A stretch of DNA of 64,000 nt from contig DASSIZ010000077.1 in assembly GCA_035691485.1 (NCBI GenBank), positions 34,619 through 98,618 of the forward strand, given 5' to 3'. Below are positions 17,095 to 25,624 of this stretch, piece after piece. The number at the start of each line of letters is the position of its first letter. Position 1 is the stretch's first letter. The position numbers and the translations under genes are program-made. The DNA is from Terriglobales bacterium. GTDB lineage: Bacteria; Acidobacteriota; Terriglobia; Terriglobales; Acidobacteriaceae. The notes beneath the pieces were generated by a model, which was not told where the DNA came from, made no database searches, and saw only the letters and a list, made by a program, of their open reading frames with translations.

Positions 17095-18270
17095 CTACAA
17101 CTCGCGCAATGCAACCGCCACCCGGGCGCGGGCGGCGCGGAATGCGGGGGGAACTCCGCCGACGATGCCCATCAGCAGCGCAAAAATTACTCCGCCCGCC
17201 AGCAGTGCGGGGGTGACCCGAAACGCGAACGCCATGTGCGAAAACGTTTGCCAGTTCATTGTCCCGGTAGTCAGCCCGTTAAGCGGCAGGACGGCAAGGC
17301 AGCCCAGCACGCCGCCGACGAGCGCGATACACAGCGCTTCAAAAACGAAGGACGACACCACGCTGCCCGCCCCAAATCCCAGGGCGCGCATGGTGGCAAT
17401 TTCGCGGGACCGCTCCGCCACTGCCGAGTACATGGTATTGAGCGCGCCAAACACCGCGCCTACGCCCATTACCACCCCCACCATGGTTCCGAGCACCAGG
17501 ATCAGGCGCGTGAGCGTGCGCGATTGCTTGTCGTAGTATTCAATCTCGCGGTCCACTTGCACCGTCAGCCGCGGGTCGGAGGTCAGCGCATCCTTGAATT
17601 GCCCGAGCGCTTGCGGCGACGTCAGCCGCACGGTGACCGAGGATGAATTGCCCGGCGGACGTTTGTAGACGTCGCGCACCACCTTGGCATCAGCCCAGAT
17701 TTCGGAGTCGAAGGCGCTGCCGCCGGCGTCGAAGACGCCGACGACCCTCCACGTGCCGCCACCGAACTTAACCGTGTTACCCAGATCCAAGCCGGTATAA
17801 GTGCCGGCTACGTAGCGGCCTATCACCAATTCGTTAAGTCCCGGCTGGAACATGCGCCCGGAAACGATCTTCACGTTATCGCGAACCTGCAGGGCGGTGG
17901 GAGAGACCCCGCGCACCTGGACGTTGGCGTCGGTGCCGGTCGCGCGCAGCGGAAAGGCCGCGATGACGACGGTTTCCGGGCTGACCAGCGGCCCTGACGC
18001 GCCGCGCTCCACCCCGGGCGCGTCCTGGATGATGTTGAGGTGGTCCACCGAGACCGCGCTCATCAACTCCGAAGTCGATCCGGCGCGGCTGACGATGGCG
18101 TTCCGCGGCGAACCGGAGGAAACCAGCGTTGCCTTGAATCCCTTGGCCAGAGCCAGCATGGCTACGAATACGCCGACTGTGCCGGCGATCCCCAGCACGG
18201 CCACAACCGTCGAACTCCAGCGCACACGCAAGCTGCGCAGGTTGTAGGTGAGTGGGATGGCCAAGCTCAC
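17095..18270 (-). CDS. ABC transporter permease, FtsX/MacB type (second permease)
   Basis: 391 aa with one N-terminal helix (VVAVLGIAGTVGVFVAMLAL), a large periplasmic MacB-like domain (residues 45-250) and three C-terminal helices of the FtsX fold (LILVLGTMVGVVMGVGAVFG; EIATMRALGFGAGSVVSSF). Such permeases do not carry small substrates across the membrane; they pull or extrude from the periplasm by mechanotransmission. The start overlaps the stop of the first permease by 4 nt. With 18267-19409, the ATPase and the adaptor it forms one exporter, with two separate permeases. Confidence 0.9.
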   Translation of the reverse strand: MSLAIPLTYNLRSLRVRWSSTVVAVLGIAGTVGVFVAMLALAKGFKATLVSSGSPRNAIVSRAGSTSELMSAVSVDHLNIIQDAPGVERGASGPLVSPETVVIAAFPLRATGTDANVQVRGVSPTALQVRDNVKIVSGRMFQPGLNELVIGRYVAGTYTGLDLGNTVKFGGGTWRVVGVFDAGGSAFDSEIWADAKVVRDVYKRPPGNSSSVTVRLTSPQALGQFKDALTSDPRLTVQVDREIEYYDKQSRTLTRLILVLGTMVGVVMGVGAVFGALNTMYSAVAERSREIATMRALGFGAGSVVSSFVFEALCIALVGGVLGCLAVLPLNGLTTGTMNWQTFSHMAFAFRVTPALLAGGVIFALLMGIVGGVPPAFRAARARVAVALREL

Positions 18271-19409
18271 ACCCTCCTCAACGCGTCTACCACGCGCAGG
18301 CGCATGGCTGTCAACGCGGGAATAATTCCACCCAGGATCCCGATCGCCAGCGCCAGAACGATGCCGAGCGCCGCCGCGCCCGTCTTCAGATAGAAAAATG
18401 GAAGCAGTCCGCGCGTCGGATCTCCGCCCAGGGTGAGCAGCTTCGCCAGTCCGATGCCCAAGCTTCCGCCCACCAGCGCCAGCAGCAAGGCTTCGGCCAG
18501 CACGAGCGCCAGCACGAAGCCATCGGAGTAGCCGACTGCTTTCAGCACCGCCAGTTCGCGGATGCGGTCGCGCACGGCGATCGCCATGGTGTTGCCAGTC
18601 ACCAGCAGGAGCGTGAAGAAGACCACGCCGCCGATGCTTAACATCAGGAACTCGATATTGCCGGCTTGCTTGGCGAAACCTGTGGCAAACGCCTTTTCGG
18701 TTTCGGTCTTGGTTTCCCAGGGCGAGTTGCTGAAAACCTCGTCAATCGTCTTGGCGGCCGGAAGCGCGCGATCGGGACTATCGATCTTCACCGTGTACCA
18801 GCCCACCAGCCCGTGCCAGTACTGGTTCTGCCGCTCCTCCAGCAGCTTGTAATGAAACCAGAACTGCGTGGGATCGTCCCCCTGCCGGCTGCCGTGATAG
18901 ATGCCTCGCACATTGAACTGCCACGTGCCCGGAAAGATGGTGCCCTTGATGGGAACACGGTCCCCGATCTTCCAGTGAAAGCGCTTTACCAGGTCCTCTC
19001 CGACAATGGCGCCTTCGCGGTCGGCGACAAACGCCTTCCACTGCTCCTCCGGAACCACAAACTCGGGAAAGATCTCGCGGTAGGTTTCCGTGTCAATGGC
19101 GAACTGCGGGAAGAAGTTGCGCTCGTCCTGGTACACGCCCCCGAACCAGTTGGCGTGGGTCACCGCTTTCACGCCGGCAACCTGCATCAGCCGTTCCTTG
19201 TAGGAACTCGGAAGCGGCTGGATGATGGAAACCTTATTCACCACCACCAGGCGGTCGGTGCCCGCAACATCCAGGCCCTGGTTGAATGCACTGCGGACGA
19301 TCGCCAGCAGCCCGAACAGAAACAAAGCCACCGCGAACGAACCGACGGTCAGCGTGGTCCGGATCTTCTTGCGCCACAGGTTCGAGAACAGAAGATGGCG
19401 GTATTTCAT
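18267..19409 (-). CDS. ABC transporter permease, FtsX/MacB type (first permease)
   Basis: 380 aa, same layout as its neighbour: N-terminal helix (TLTVGSFAVALFLFGLLAIV), a periplasmic domain (residues 45-245) and three C-terminal helices (GGVVFFTLLLVTGNTMAIAV; ELAVLKAVGYSDGFVLALVL). The two permeases differ enough in sequence to be subunits of a heterodimer, as in DevC-like systems with duplicated permeases. The ATPase gene ends one base from this start. What is exported cannot be read from the sequence. Confidence 0.9.
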   Translation of the reverse strand: MKYRHLLFSNLWRKKIRTTLTVGSFAVALFLFGLLAIVRSAFNQGLDVAGTDRLVVVNKVSIIQPLPSSYKERLMQVAGVKAVTHANWFGGVYQDERNFFPQFAIDTETYREIFPEFVVPEEQWKAFVADREGAIVGEDLVKRFHWKIGDRVPIKGTIFPGTWQFNVRGIYHGSRQGDDPTQFWFHYKLLEERQNQYWHGLVGWYTVKIDSPDRALPAAKTIDEVFSNSPWETKTETEKAFATGFAKQAGNIEFLMLSIGGVVFFTLLLVTGNTMAIAVRDRIRELAVLKAVGYSDGFVLALVLAEALLLALVGGSLGIGLAKLLTLGGDPTRGLLPFFYLKTGAAALGIVLALAIGILGGIIPALTAMRLRVVDALRRV

Positions 19410-19410
19410 C

Positions 19411-20142
19411 TCAGCTTCTCGTCATTTTTTCCGCCCACCGTGCTTCCTCGAGCACGCCTTTGTTGAGGTGCAGAACAGCGTGAGCGCGCTCGGCGGCGGC
19501 AGGGTCGTGCGTGACCAGCAGCACCGTCTTCTTGTGTTCGCTCACCAGGCGCATCAGCAGGTCCATGATCTCGTCGGCGCTTTTGCGGTCCAGGTCGCCG
19601 GTGGGCTCGTCGCAGAGCAGGAAGGTAGGATCGGCGACGATGGCACGCGCGATCGCAACCCGCTGCTCCTGCCCGCCTGAAAGTTGTCGCGGAAAGTGTT
19701 GCATGCGATCGGCGAGGCCCACCACCTGCAGCGCTGTTTCCACGTGCCGGCGGCGCTCGGCTTTTGAAAGTTTCGTCAACAGCAGCGGCAGTTCCACGTT
19801 CTGGAACGCGGTCAGCACCGGGATGAGGTTGTACATCTGGAAGATGAATCCAACGTGGCGCGCCCGCCAGTCGGTAAGCTTGCCCGCCGACATGTGCGTG
19901 ATCTCGTCTCCGGCCACGGTGATGCTTCCTGCGGAGGGCAGATCCAGCCCGCCCAGCAGGTTCAGCAAAGTGGTTTTGCCCGAACCGCTAGGGCCCATGA
20001 AGGCGACAAAATCGCCGGCGTCTACGTCCAGGTTCAGTCCTTGCAGTACGTGAATTTCCTCGCTGCCGCGCTGATACTTTTTGTCCAGCCCGCGTACGCG
20101 GACCAGGCTGTTCCCATCGCCGCGGCCGTCAATCCTGACCAT
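19411..20142 (-). CDS. ABC transporter ATP-binding protein (MacB/LolD-like)
   Basis: 243 aa, ATPase of the exporter. Walker A GPSGSGKTTLLN, signature LSGGQEQRVAIARA, Walker B FLLCDEPTGDLD, and the following H-loop VTHDPAAAE are all intact. The pattern DLDRKSADEIMDLLMRLV is typical of the LolD/MacB group. The frame is open upstream, but the ATG at 20142 has GAGGGAG at good spacing and fits the family's length. It lies between the adaptor (164 nt upstream, with hairpins in the gap) and the two permeases. Confidence 0.93.
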   Translation of the reverse strand: MVRIDGRGDGNSLVRVRGLDKKYQRGSEEIHVLQGLNLDVDAGDFVAFMGPSGSGKTTLLNLLGGLDLPSAGSITVAGDEITHMSAGKLTDWRARHVGFIFQMYNLIPVLTAFQNVELPLLLTKLSKAERRRHVETALQVVGLADRMQHFPRQLSGGQEQRVAIARAIVADPTFLLCDEPTGDLDRKSADEIMDLLMRLVSEHKKTVLLVTHDPAAAERAHAVLHLNKGVLEEARWAEKMTRS

Positions 20143-20219
20143 CGGTGGCTCCCTCTGTGCTCTGCCCGTGCGTGCGTGAAACTCGAAACGTGAAACGTAG
20201 AAGTCTGACGCTTTCCCCA

Positions 20220-20286
20220 CTCAAGCCAAGAGAAAGCTTGAGACGTTCTTGCCCGCGCTGTTCTCGTTAAGCGTGAAACTTCACGC
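20220..20286. repeat. Intercistronic hairpins between adaptor and ATPase genes
   Basis: ctcaagc (20220-20226) pairs with gcttgag (20236-20242), and gcgtga (20271-20276) with tcacgc (20281-20286). The words cgaaacgtgaaacgt also recur just to the left. They may set expression of the adaptor relative to the rest of the operon; inferred only. Confidence 0.45.
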
Positions 20287-20306
20287 AAACTGTCGCTAAT
20301 GTGCAG

Positions 20307-21536
20307 TTACTTTTTTATGGTGACCCGGCTGCCGTCCTTCAACCCCTCCGCCCCACTGACCACTACCTGGTCGCCGTCGGAAATCCCAGCCAGGATGATC
20401 TGCTCCTCGCCTCGCGTGCCGCCGGAGCGGATGGCGCGGCGCTCCACGTGCCCATCTTTATATACGAACACCGCCCGGCCTTCGTCGCGCAACGCTGATT
20501 TCGGAATCACGACCTGCGGCTGAGCCGGCTGCGACGCACTCGGCGCGTCCTCCAGGAATGCTACTTTCACTCCCATGTCCGGCAGGATGCGTGAATCAAG
20601 CTTATCAAAAGAAATCCGCACCTTGACCGTTGCCTTCTGTCGGTCGGCGGTAGGAATGATCGTTCGCACTTTGCACGGAATTTTCCAGTCGGGATAGGCG
20701 TCCAGCGTTGCCGTGACCGGCTGCCCGGGAATCACCCGCGCGATGTAAGACTCGTTGACGTCCACCTCGATCTCGTTGGAGTTCATGTCGACCACGGTGG
20801 CGATGCCGGTGCGCGTGAAGCCCCCGCCGGCCGATACCGGCGAAACCATTTCTCCTACCTGCGCGTCCTTGGAAACCACCAGGCCGTCGAACGGAGAGCG
20901 AACCGTGCAGTTATCGAGGTCCTGCCGTGCCACCTGGATGCGGGCGTCGGCAGCCCTGATTTGCTCCTGGGCGAGGGAGATCTTCGCCCGATAGCTGTCG
21001 GCCGTGGTGCGAGCCAGGTCGAGCGCCTGCTGGCTGCTTACGCCGCCGCTTTTCAGGCTTTCCGTGCGGCGCAATTCGCGGTCGGCATTGGCCAGGTTGA
21101 CTTCCAGGTCGCGCAAGGCGGCCGAAGTCGCGTTCCGGTCGGCGATGGCCGATTGCAGACGAACCCGGGCGTCGGAATCATCCAGCAGCGCCAGCACCTG
21201 CCCTCGCTGCACCCGCATGCCCTCGTCGGCATACATCGTGGTAACGCGAGCGGTGATCTTGGCGGCCACAGTAGCGCGGCGGCGCGGCGTGACGTAGCCA
21301 CTGGCATTCAGCAAAGCTACCCGCTCGCCGGGGCCTGTCGTGGTATGTGCGACAGCCACTTGCACCGCCGGCGTCTTGCTCTGCACCGATACCACAACCG
21401 CCAGCAGCAGCAGGATCGCTCCCACAATGGCGGCGAACCAGCGCAAGAACTTCTTGCCGCCGCGACCGGCTCGGGCCCGGTCTTCGATCCTGAGCGTTGA
21501 CAGGTCTGGACGTGTCGACCCCGAAGCGGGCGCCAT
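20307..21536 (-). CDS. Periplasmic adaptor subunit (MacA/HlyD family)
   Basis: 409 aa membrane-fusion protein. One N-terminal helix (LRWFAAIVGAILLLLAVVVS), then a lipoyl-like half (TPRRRATVAAKITARVTTMY), an alpha-helical hairpin (residues about 115-205) and a second half-lipoyl (DNCTVRSPFDGLVVSKDAQV), followed by barrel and membrane-proximal domains. GAGGAG precedes the ATG. It is the first gene of the ABC operon and, with the ATPase and two permeases, resembles DevBCA/MacAB type I efflux machines that use TolC. No outer-membrane channel is in the operon. Confidence 0.92.
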   Translation of the reverse strand: MAPASGSTRPDLSTLRIEDRARAGRGGKKFLRWFAAIVGAILLLLAVVVSVQSKTPAVQVAVAHTTTGPGERVALLNASGYVTPRRRATVAAKITARVTTMYADEGMRVQRGQVLALLDDSDARVRLQSAIADRNATSAALRDLEVNLANADRELRRTESLKSGGVSSQQALDLARTTADSYRAKISLAQEQIRAADARIQVARQDLDNCTVRSPFDGLVVSKDAQVGEMVSPVSAGGGFTRTGIATVVDMNSNEIEVDVNESYIARVIPGQPVTATLDAYPDWKIPCKVRTIIPTADRQKATVKVRISFDKLDSRILPDMGVKVAFLEDAPSASQPAQPQVVIPKSALRDEGRAVFVYKDGHVERRAIRSGGTRGEEQIILAGISDGDQVVVSGAEGLKDGSRVTIKK

Positions 21537-21668
21537 GCCACAAGTCTCCTCAGTGTTCCGTACACACGAGGATTACACGGCTCTGCGGACCTTGCAACCG
21601 GGTCGGAACCGAAGGCAGCAGTTCCAGATCGAAATCAGTAACTCCGGAATCCAACGCGCTTGACGTCA

Positions 21669-22235
21669 TCATTTTTCGCCGAGATCGTCGCGCGACTCTT
21701 CGCGGGAAGCTTTGCGAATTTCGGCGCGAATTTCGCCTGCGGGGAAATTCACGGTGTGGATATTCCCATATGCCGCGTCGGCGAACAGCGCATCCGTCAC
21801 GGCATCAAAATCTCCGGCGCTGACGTTTTGGCCGGGAATCGCCCTCACGCTGGCGGGCGTAATGGTTCCCGTGACTGTTCCTGCGACCGTAGGACAAGTC
21901 GGAGTTCCCGCCGGGCCGTTATTCAGGTTCGTGCACAAGAACACCATGATCCCGCCCGGGGTGTGGATTCTGCCGAAATGGATGTGAGACTGCGAGACGT
22001 TGGCGCTCAGGCCTGAATAAGTCAACTCGTAGCTGATCGTCTGCGCGTCCTTGTCCAACTCGAGCTTGAGTGTACCTTTGCCCTCGGAGAGAATGGCTCC
22101 GGTTTCATTGTTGAGCGCACCAAGCTCGTTAAAGCCCGAAAATTTGCCGGAAAACTTCTGCGCACTCGCTGGAGCTAACGACAGAACGAGCACGAATGTG
22201 GCCAGAAACACGCCCGTGAAAACTTTTCGACACAT
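21669..22235 (-). CDS. Secreted CHRD domain protein
   Basis: 188 aa. A signal peptide (MCRKVFTGVFLATFVLVLSL, then APASAQ) leads into one CHRD domain (KFSGFNELGALNNETGAILS to the end; SHIHFGRIHTPGGIMVFLC and GNIHTVNFPAGEIRAEIR are the conserved parts). CHRD was named from chordin, and in bacteria it occurs in secreted proteins of unknown function. The start at 22235 has GGAGGG upstream; an in-frame extension to 22280 lacks one. The C-terminal tail is strongly charged (KASREESRDDLGEK). Confidence 0.85.
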   Translation of the reverse strand: MCRKVFTGVFLATFVLVLSLAPASAQKFSGKFSGFNELGALNNETGAILSEGKGTLKLELDKDAQTISYELTYSGLSANVSQSHIHFGRIHTPGGIMVFLCTNLNNGPAGTPTCPTVAGTVTGTITPASVRAIPGQNVSAGDFDAVTDALFADAAYGNIHTVNFPAGEIRAEIRKASREESRDDLGEK

Positions 22236-22650
22236 GGCTTTCCCTCCGGTGGATTTCTTGTTTCGTGCCCCAAGGCGCACGGAGTATATATCAGGCGAAC
22301 ATGCAAGTTGTCGTGGCTAGGGGCCACTCGCCACCCTGATGGGATGAACCGCGCTCTTCGCTTTTCGCTCAAATTTACGACGCATCAAATTTATTCCGCT
22401 CCTTAGTCAAACTGAGATTGCGATGGCATTAATGCGCCATCTTCTGACAAAAACTGTCAATAAGCCTGCATTTCCGTCTTCAATCAAATGCGCGGAAGCT
22501 CGCAAACTCGGCCGCTCATCCCTGCAAGTCTTCTTGAATCATCAGCTCCGGCGGGGACCTCTTCCGGCACTGGGTCACGCCCTTTGCGGCCTATGGCGTG
22601 CATTGTTATTCGAGGAACCGGAAGGTTCCTGGAAGAAAGAGGTTTTGATC
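22236..22650. other. Leader/promoter region of the pilin gene, no gene seen
   Basis: About 415 nt without convincing coding sequence. An open frame runs in from 22423 but has no family features before the prepilin leader. A weak sigma-54-like match, ggtcacg-n4-ttgc (22573-22587), has one of the two key -24 bases wrong. A 7-bp hairpin aggaacc-ggaa-ggttcct (22613-22630) lies just before the ribosome binding site. Confidence 0.4.
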
Positions 22651-23127
22651 ATGCGCAAACAGAAAGGTTTCTCACTGATCGAGTTGCTGATCGTAGTGGC
22701 GATCATCCTGATCATCGCCGCCATTGCCATTCCCAACTTGCTGCGCTCGCGCATTGCCGCCAATGAAGCTTCGGCAGTGGGCTCGATTCGTACTATTAAC
22801 ACCGCGCAAGTCACCTTTGCTTCTACCTATCCGAACCACGGCTTTGCCGCTTTGACCGATCTCGGCCCGCCGAGCTCGGGCTCGGTTGGCGACACCGGCG
22901 CCGGCCTGCTTGATTCCGTGTTGGCGAGCGGTACCAAGAGCGGTTACGTGTTTTCCGTCGTAACCAGCGGCGCCCCCAGCGGCGGCGGCGCGGCAACGAT
23001 CTATACCGTCAACGGCGACCCCCAGAACTCGCAGACCGGTCAGCGGCACTTCTTCAGCGACCAGTCGGGCGTGATCCGCTTCAACGTCAGCCAGACCGCC
23101 AGCGCCAGCGACAGCCCGCTGCAGTAA
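22651..23127 (+). CDS. Type IV pilin-like protein (prepilin)
   Basis: 158 aa with a classic class III signal: MRKQKG followed by FSLIELLIVVAIILIIAAIA, cleaved after Gly6 by PilD, with Glu5 of the mature protein conserved. The long hydrophobic helix ends in IPNLLRSRIAANEASAVGSI. The globular part is small and resembles acidobacterial PilA-like proteins (TINTAQVTFASTYPNHGFAA). It contains no cysteines, so there is no disulfide loop. GGAAGAAAGAGG lies upstream. It is monocistronic, with a strong terminator. It is probably a major or minor pilin or pseudopilin; the assembly genes are elsewhere. Confidence 0.92.
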   Translation: MRKQKGFSLIELLIVVAIILIIAAIAIPNLLRSRIAANEASAVGSIRTINTAQVTFASTYPNHGFAALTDLGPPSSGSVGDTGAGLLDSVLASGTKSGYVFSVVTSGAPSGGGAATIYTVNGDPQNSQTGQRHFFSDQSGVIRFNVSQTASASDSPLQ

Positions 23128-23177
23128 ACAGGAATCTAGCGTTTCTGTTTGTGCACTGCCTCGGGTAGCATGACGAC

Positions 23178-23210
23178 AGGAGCACCGGACATTCCGGTGC
23201 TCCTTTTCCT
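23178..23210 (+). terminator. Strong intrinsic terminator of the pilin gene
   Basis: Perfect 12-bp stem (aggagcaccgga / tccggtgctcct) with a CAT loop followed by TTTCCTT, 50 nt after the pilin stop. Confidence 0.9.
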
Positions 23211-23374
23211 TGTGAACACCGCGCTGCACCCGATCAGCGAAGATCGCTCTTCCCAACCCGCAACCGGTTACTCGAAGGTTGCACGCGCGGAATCGCCGCT
23301 GGAGCCAACCATGAAAACTGCTACAATCCGCGCAGAATGCCCAGGGTTACGCGCCGCGGGAGCGGAGTGTGGAT

Positions 23375-24166
23375 ATGAATCCGTTGATGTTCATCCCCAT
23401 CGCCATTTTTATTCTCTACCTCCTCAACTCCATCAAAATCCTTCCCGAGTATGAGCGCGGCGTCATCTTCCGCCTGGGCCGCGTTCTCGCCGACCCCAAG
23501 GGTCCGGGAATTTTCCTGGTATTCGCCCCCATCGACAAGATGGTCCGCGTCTCGTTGCAGCAGGAAGCGCTCGAAGTCCCGCCGCAGGACATCATCACTC
23601 GCGATAACGTGACCTTGAAGGTGAACGCGGTCATTTTCCTGCGCGTCGTCGATCCCCGCCGCGCCGTCATCGAGGTCAAGAACTACCTATACCAGACCTC
23701 GCAATTCGCGCAGACCACCTTGCGCTCCGTGCTCGGCGAGGTCGAACTCGACGAACTGCTCTCGCACCGCGACAAGCTCAACCTCCGCATCCAGAGCATC
23801 CTGGACCAGCACACCGCTCCCTGGGGCGTGAAGGTCGCCAATGTCGAGGTCAAGCAGGTGGACCTGCCGGAATCGATGCTCCGCGCCATGGCCAAGCAGG
23901 CGGAAGCGGAACGCGAGAAGCGCAGCAAAATCATTCACGCTGAAGGCGAGTTCTCCGCCGCCCAGCGCCTGGTCGATGCCGCGCACCTGCTCGCCACCGA
24001 GCCGGTGACCATCCAGTTGCGTTACCTGCAGACTTTGACCGAAATCGGCGTGGAGAAGAACACGACCATCGTCTTCCCGCTGCCCATCGACCTGATGGAA
24101 GGCTTGCAGGCACTGATCGATAAGCGTACCCGGGACCGTGCCGTAACCTCGGGGACGGGAACCTAG
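23375..24166 (+). CDS. Slipin/stomatin family SPFH protein
   Basis: 263 aa. One N-terminal helix ([19 protein letters not shown]), then the SPFH/band 7 domain ([40 protein letters not shown]), then a short coiled coil and a hydrophobic tail. It is a membrane-scaffold protein that typically pairs with an NfeD protease; such an NfeD is at 12992 but not in this operon. GGAG sits 7 nt before the chosen ATG; a GTG two codons upstream (23369) is an alternative. A SPOR-domain gene follows at 44 nt on the same strand. Confidence 0.9.
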   Translation: MNPLMFIPIAIFILYLLNSIKILPEYERGVIFRLGRVLADPKGPGIFLVFAPIDKMVRVSLQQEALEVPPQDIITRDNVTLKVNAVIFLRVVDPRRAVIEVKNYLYQTSQFAQTTLRSVLGEVELDELLSHRDKLNLRIQSILDQHTAPWGVKVANVEVKQVDLPESMLRAMAKQAEAEREKRSKIIHAEGEFSAAQRLVDAAHLLATEPVTIQLRYLQTLTEIGVEKNTTIVFPLPIDLMEGLQALIDKRTRDRAVTSGTGT

Positions 24167-24176
24167 TGATGCGATT

Positions 24177-24200
24177 GGCAATTTCAAAATTCTAATTGCC
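24177..24200. repeat. Intercistronic inverted repeat
   Basis: ggcaatt (24177-24183) and aattgcc (24194-24200) with attt/aaat words between, in the 44-nt gap between slipin and SPOR genes. It belongs to the word-repeat class in the findings. Confidence 0.45.
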
Positions 24201-24209
24201 GGAGCAGGA

Positions 24210-24803
24210 ATGGAATCACAGGATCAGGAAATCACGCTCGGAACCGGCCGCTTGCTGGCCTTGTTCATCGGCTTGGTGATCATTTGCGCCCTCTTCTTCA
24301 GCCTGGGATTCTCCCTGGGACACCGCTCGGAACCGGTGTCCGCAGCAAGCTCCGCCGCGCCGTCAAGCGCCGCCGAATCGCGGCTTTCTCCCACGCGGTC
24401 CGCCCCGGAGGCCAAGAGCGATCCGGAAGCGACGCCGAAATCCGGCGCCGATGAGCTTACGTTCTACAAGGCGGTAGAGCGCAATGAACCGAAGGCGAAG
24501 CTGGAAAAGCCCAACCCGCAGGTCACAACCCGGATTGTGGAATCCCGCCCCGCCGCGCCGGAGTGGCGCCGGTCCAGCGCCGGCGGCGGGTACATGGTGC
24601 AGGTGGCAGCCGTCACTAAGCAGGAAGACGCGGACGCGCTGGTCCATGCCCTGCGCAGAAAAAGTTATCCTGTCCTCGCCATTAATGGACCCGGCGACAG
24701 GCTCTATCACGTCCAGGTCGGCCCCTTCGGCGAACTGAAGGACGCCGAAGCCGCGCGCTCGAAACTGGTCGGCGACGGCTACAACCCGATCGTAAAAAAA
24801 TGA
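24210..24803 (+). CDS. SPOR domain-containing membrane protein
   Basis: 197 aa. A short cytosolic N-terminus, one transmembrane helix at about 14-35 (LLALFIGLVIICALFFSLGF), a Ser/Ala/Pro-rich periplasmic linker, and a C-terminal SPOR domain (YMVQVAAVTKQEDADALVHA; RLYHVQVGPFGELKDAEAAR). SPOR domains bind denuded glycan strands of septal peptidoglycan, so the protein is probably drawn to the division site, like FtsN/DamX. GGAGCAGGA precedes the ATG. It is probably co-transcribed with the slipin gene. Confidence 0.9.
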   Translation: MESQDQEITLGTGRLLALFIGLVIICALFFSLGFSLGHRSEPVSAASSAAPSSAAESRLSPTRSAPEAKSDPEATPKSGADELTFYKAVERNEPKAKLEKPNPQVTTRIVESRPAAPEWRRSSAGGGYMVQVAAVTKQEDADALVHALRRKSYPVLAINGPGDRLYHVQVGPFGELKDAEAARSKLVGDGYNPIVKK

Positions 24804-24914
24804 AGACTTCAGAATGAAGAATGGATTGAACTCGGACTAAGCGTTATAGCGCGGTCTTGTGAAGGCCAGTTTTTGAACCCCAATGAGCGTCAAAACGTTC
24901 CGCATTCTTGATTC

Positions 24915-25523
24915 TCATTCGGAAAACCTCTGATCTTGGAACGGATCTCCATACATGTGATACCCGTTCTGCTCCCAAAAACCTGCCTGCTCATGGTCGA
25001 GAAATTCCAGGCCGCGAACCCACTTCACCGATTTCCAAGCGTACAAATGCGGAACGATCAGGCGCAGCGGATACCCGTGCTCCGCCGTCAGCGGTTCACC
25101 GTCATGATGTGTCGCAAACAGAACATTGTCGCGATCGAGATCGGCAAGCGGGATGTTCGCGGTGTAACCCTGTTCCGCGTGAACCAGCGTGTACTTCGCC
25201 TCCGGGTGGAGTTGAACCTGCTTCAGAACCTCGCGGAACAGCACGCCGGTCCATGTGTTGTCGAAGCGGCTCCAGCGCGTCACGCAGTGGAAGTCGCTGC
25301 TGACTTGTGACTTCGGTAGCCGGTTGAACTCTTCCCAGGAAAGCCGCAGCGGGCTCGCCACCAGTCCCCAGACGCGAAAATCCCACTTCGCGGCATCGAA
25401 ACCAGGCACCGATCCATACTGCAGCACCGGCCATTTCAGAGTGAGTGATTGCCCTGGAGGCAAGCGCCCGGCTCGTCGCATCTCGTGTTCGCGTTCTTTG
25501 CGCTCGTTGCCTTCGAACAGCAT
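24915..25523 (-). CDS. Sulfite-oxidase-like molybdopterin oxidoreductase
   Basis: 202 aa, a single molybdopterin-binding domain of the sulfite oxidase superfamily (YuiH/YedY-like). SDFHCVTRWSRFDNTW supplies the Cys ligand of molybdenum (about Cys80); PLRLIVPHLYAWKSVKWVRG and FWEQNGYHMYGDPFQDQRF are conserved. There is no Tat signal peptide and no C-terminal dimer domain, so this is the small cytosolic type, not the exported MsrP. The ATG at 25523 gives the usual length of this branch; the frame is open upstream into the region before tonB. The substrate is unknown. Confidence 0.85.
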   Translation of the reverse strand: MLFEGNERKEREHEMRRAGRLPPGQSLTLKWPVLQYGSVPGFDAAKWDFRVWGLVASPLRLSWEEFNRLPKSQVSSDFHCVTRWSRFDNTWTGVLFREVLKQVQLHPEAKYTLVHAEQGYTANIPLADLDRDNVLFATHHDGEPLTAEHGYPLRLIVPHLYAWKSVKWVRGLEFLDHEQAGFWEQNGYHMYGDPFQDQRFSE

Positions 25524-25624
25524 GTCTGTTCCGGATCGGATTCCCTGCCGGCGAAAAAGTTTCAGGGTCCAGTTCCAGCCATGTAGCTGGAAAGGACCCT
25601 GACAACCACGACAGTATCCCGCTC

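Noticed and set aside
22423..22650. N-terminal extension of the pilin
   Set aside because: Prepilin leaders are short; MRKQKG at 22651 is the normal leader with a ribosome binding site.
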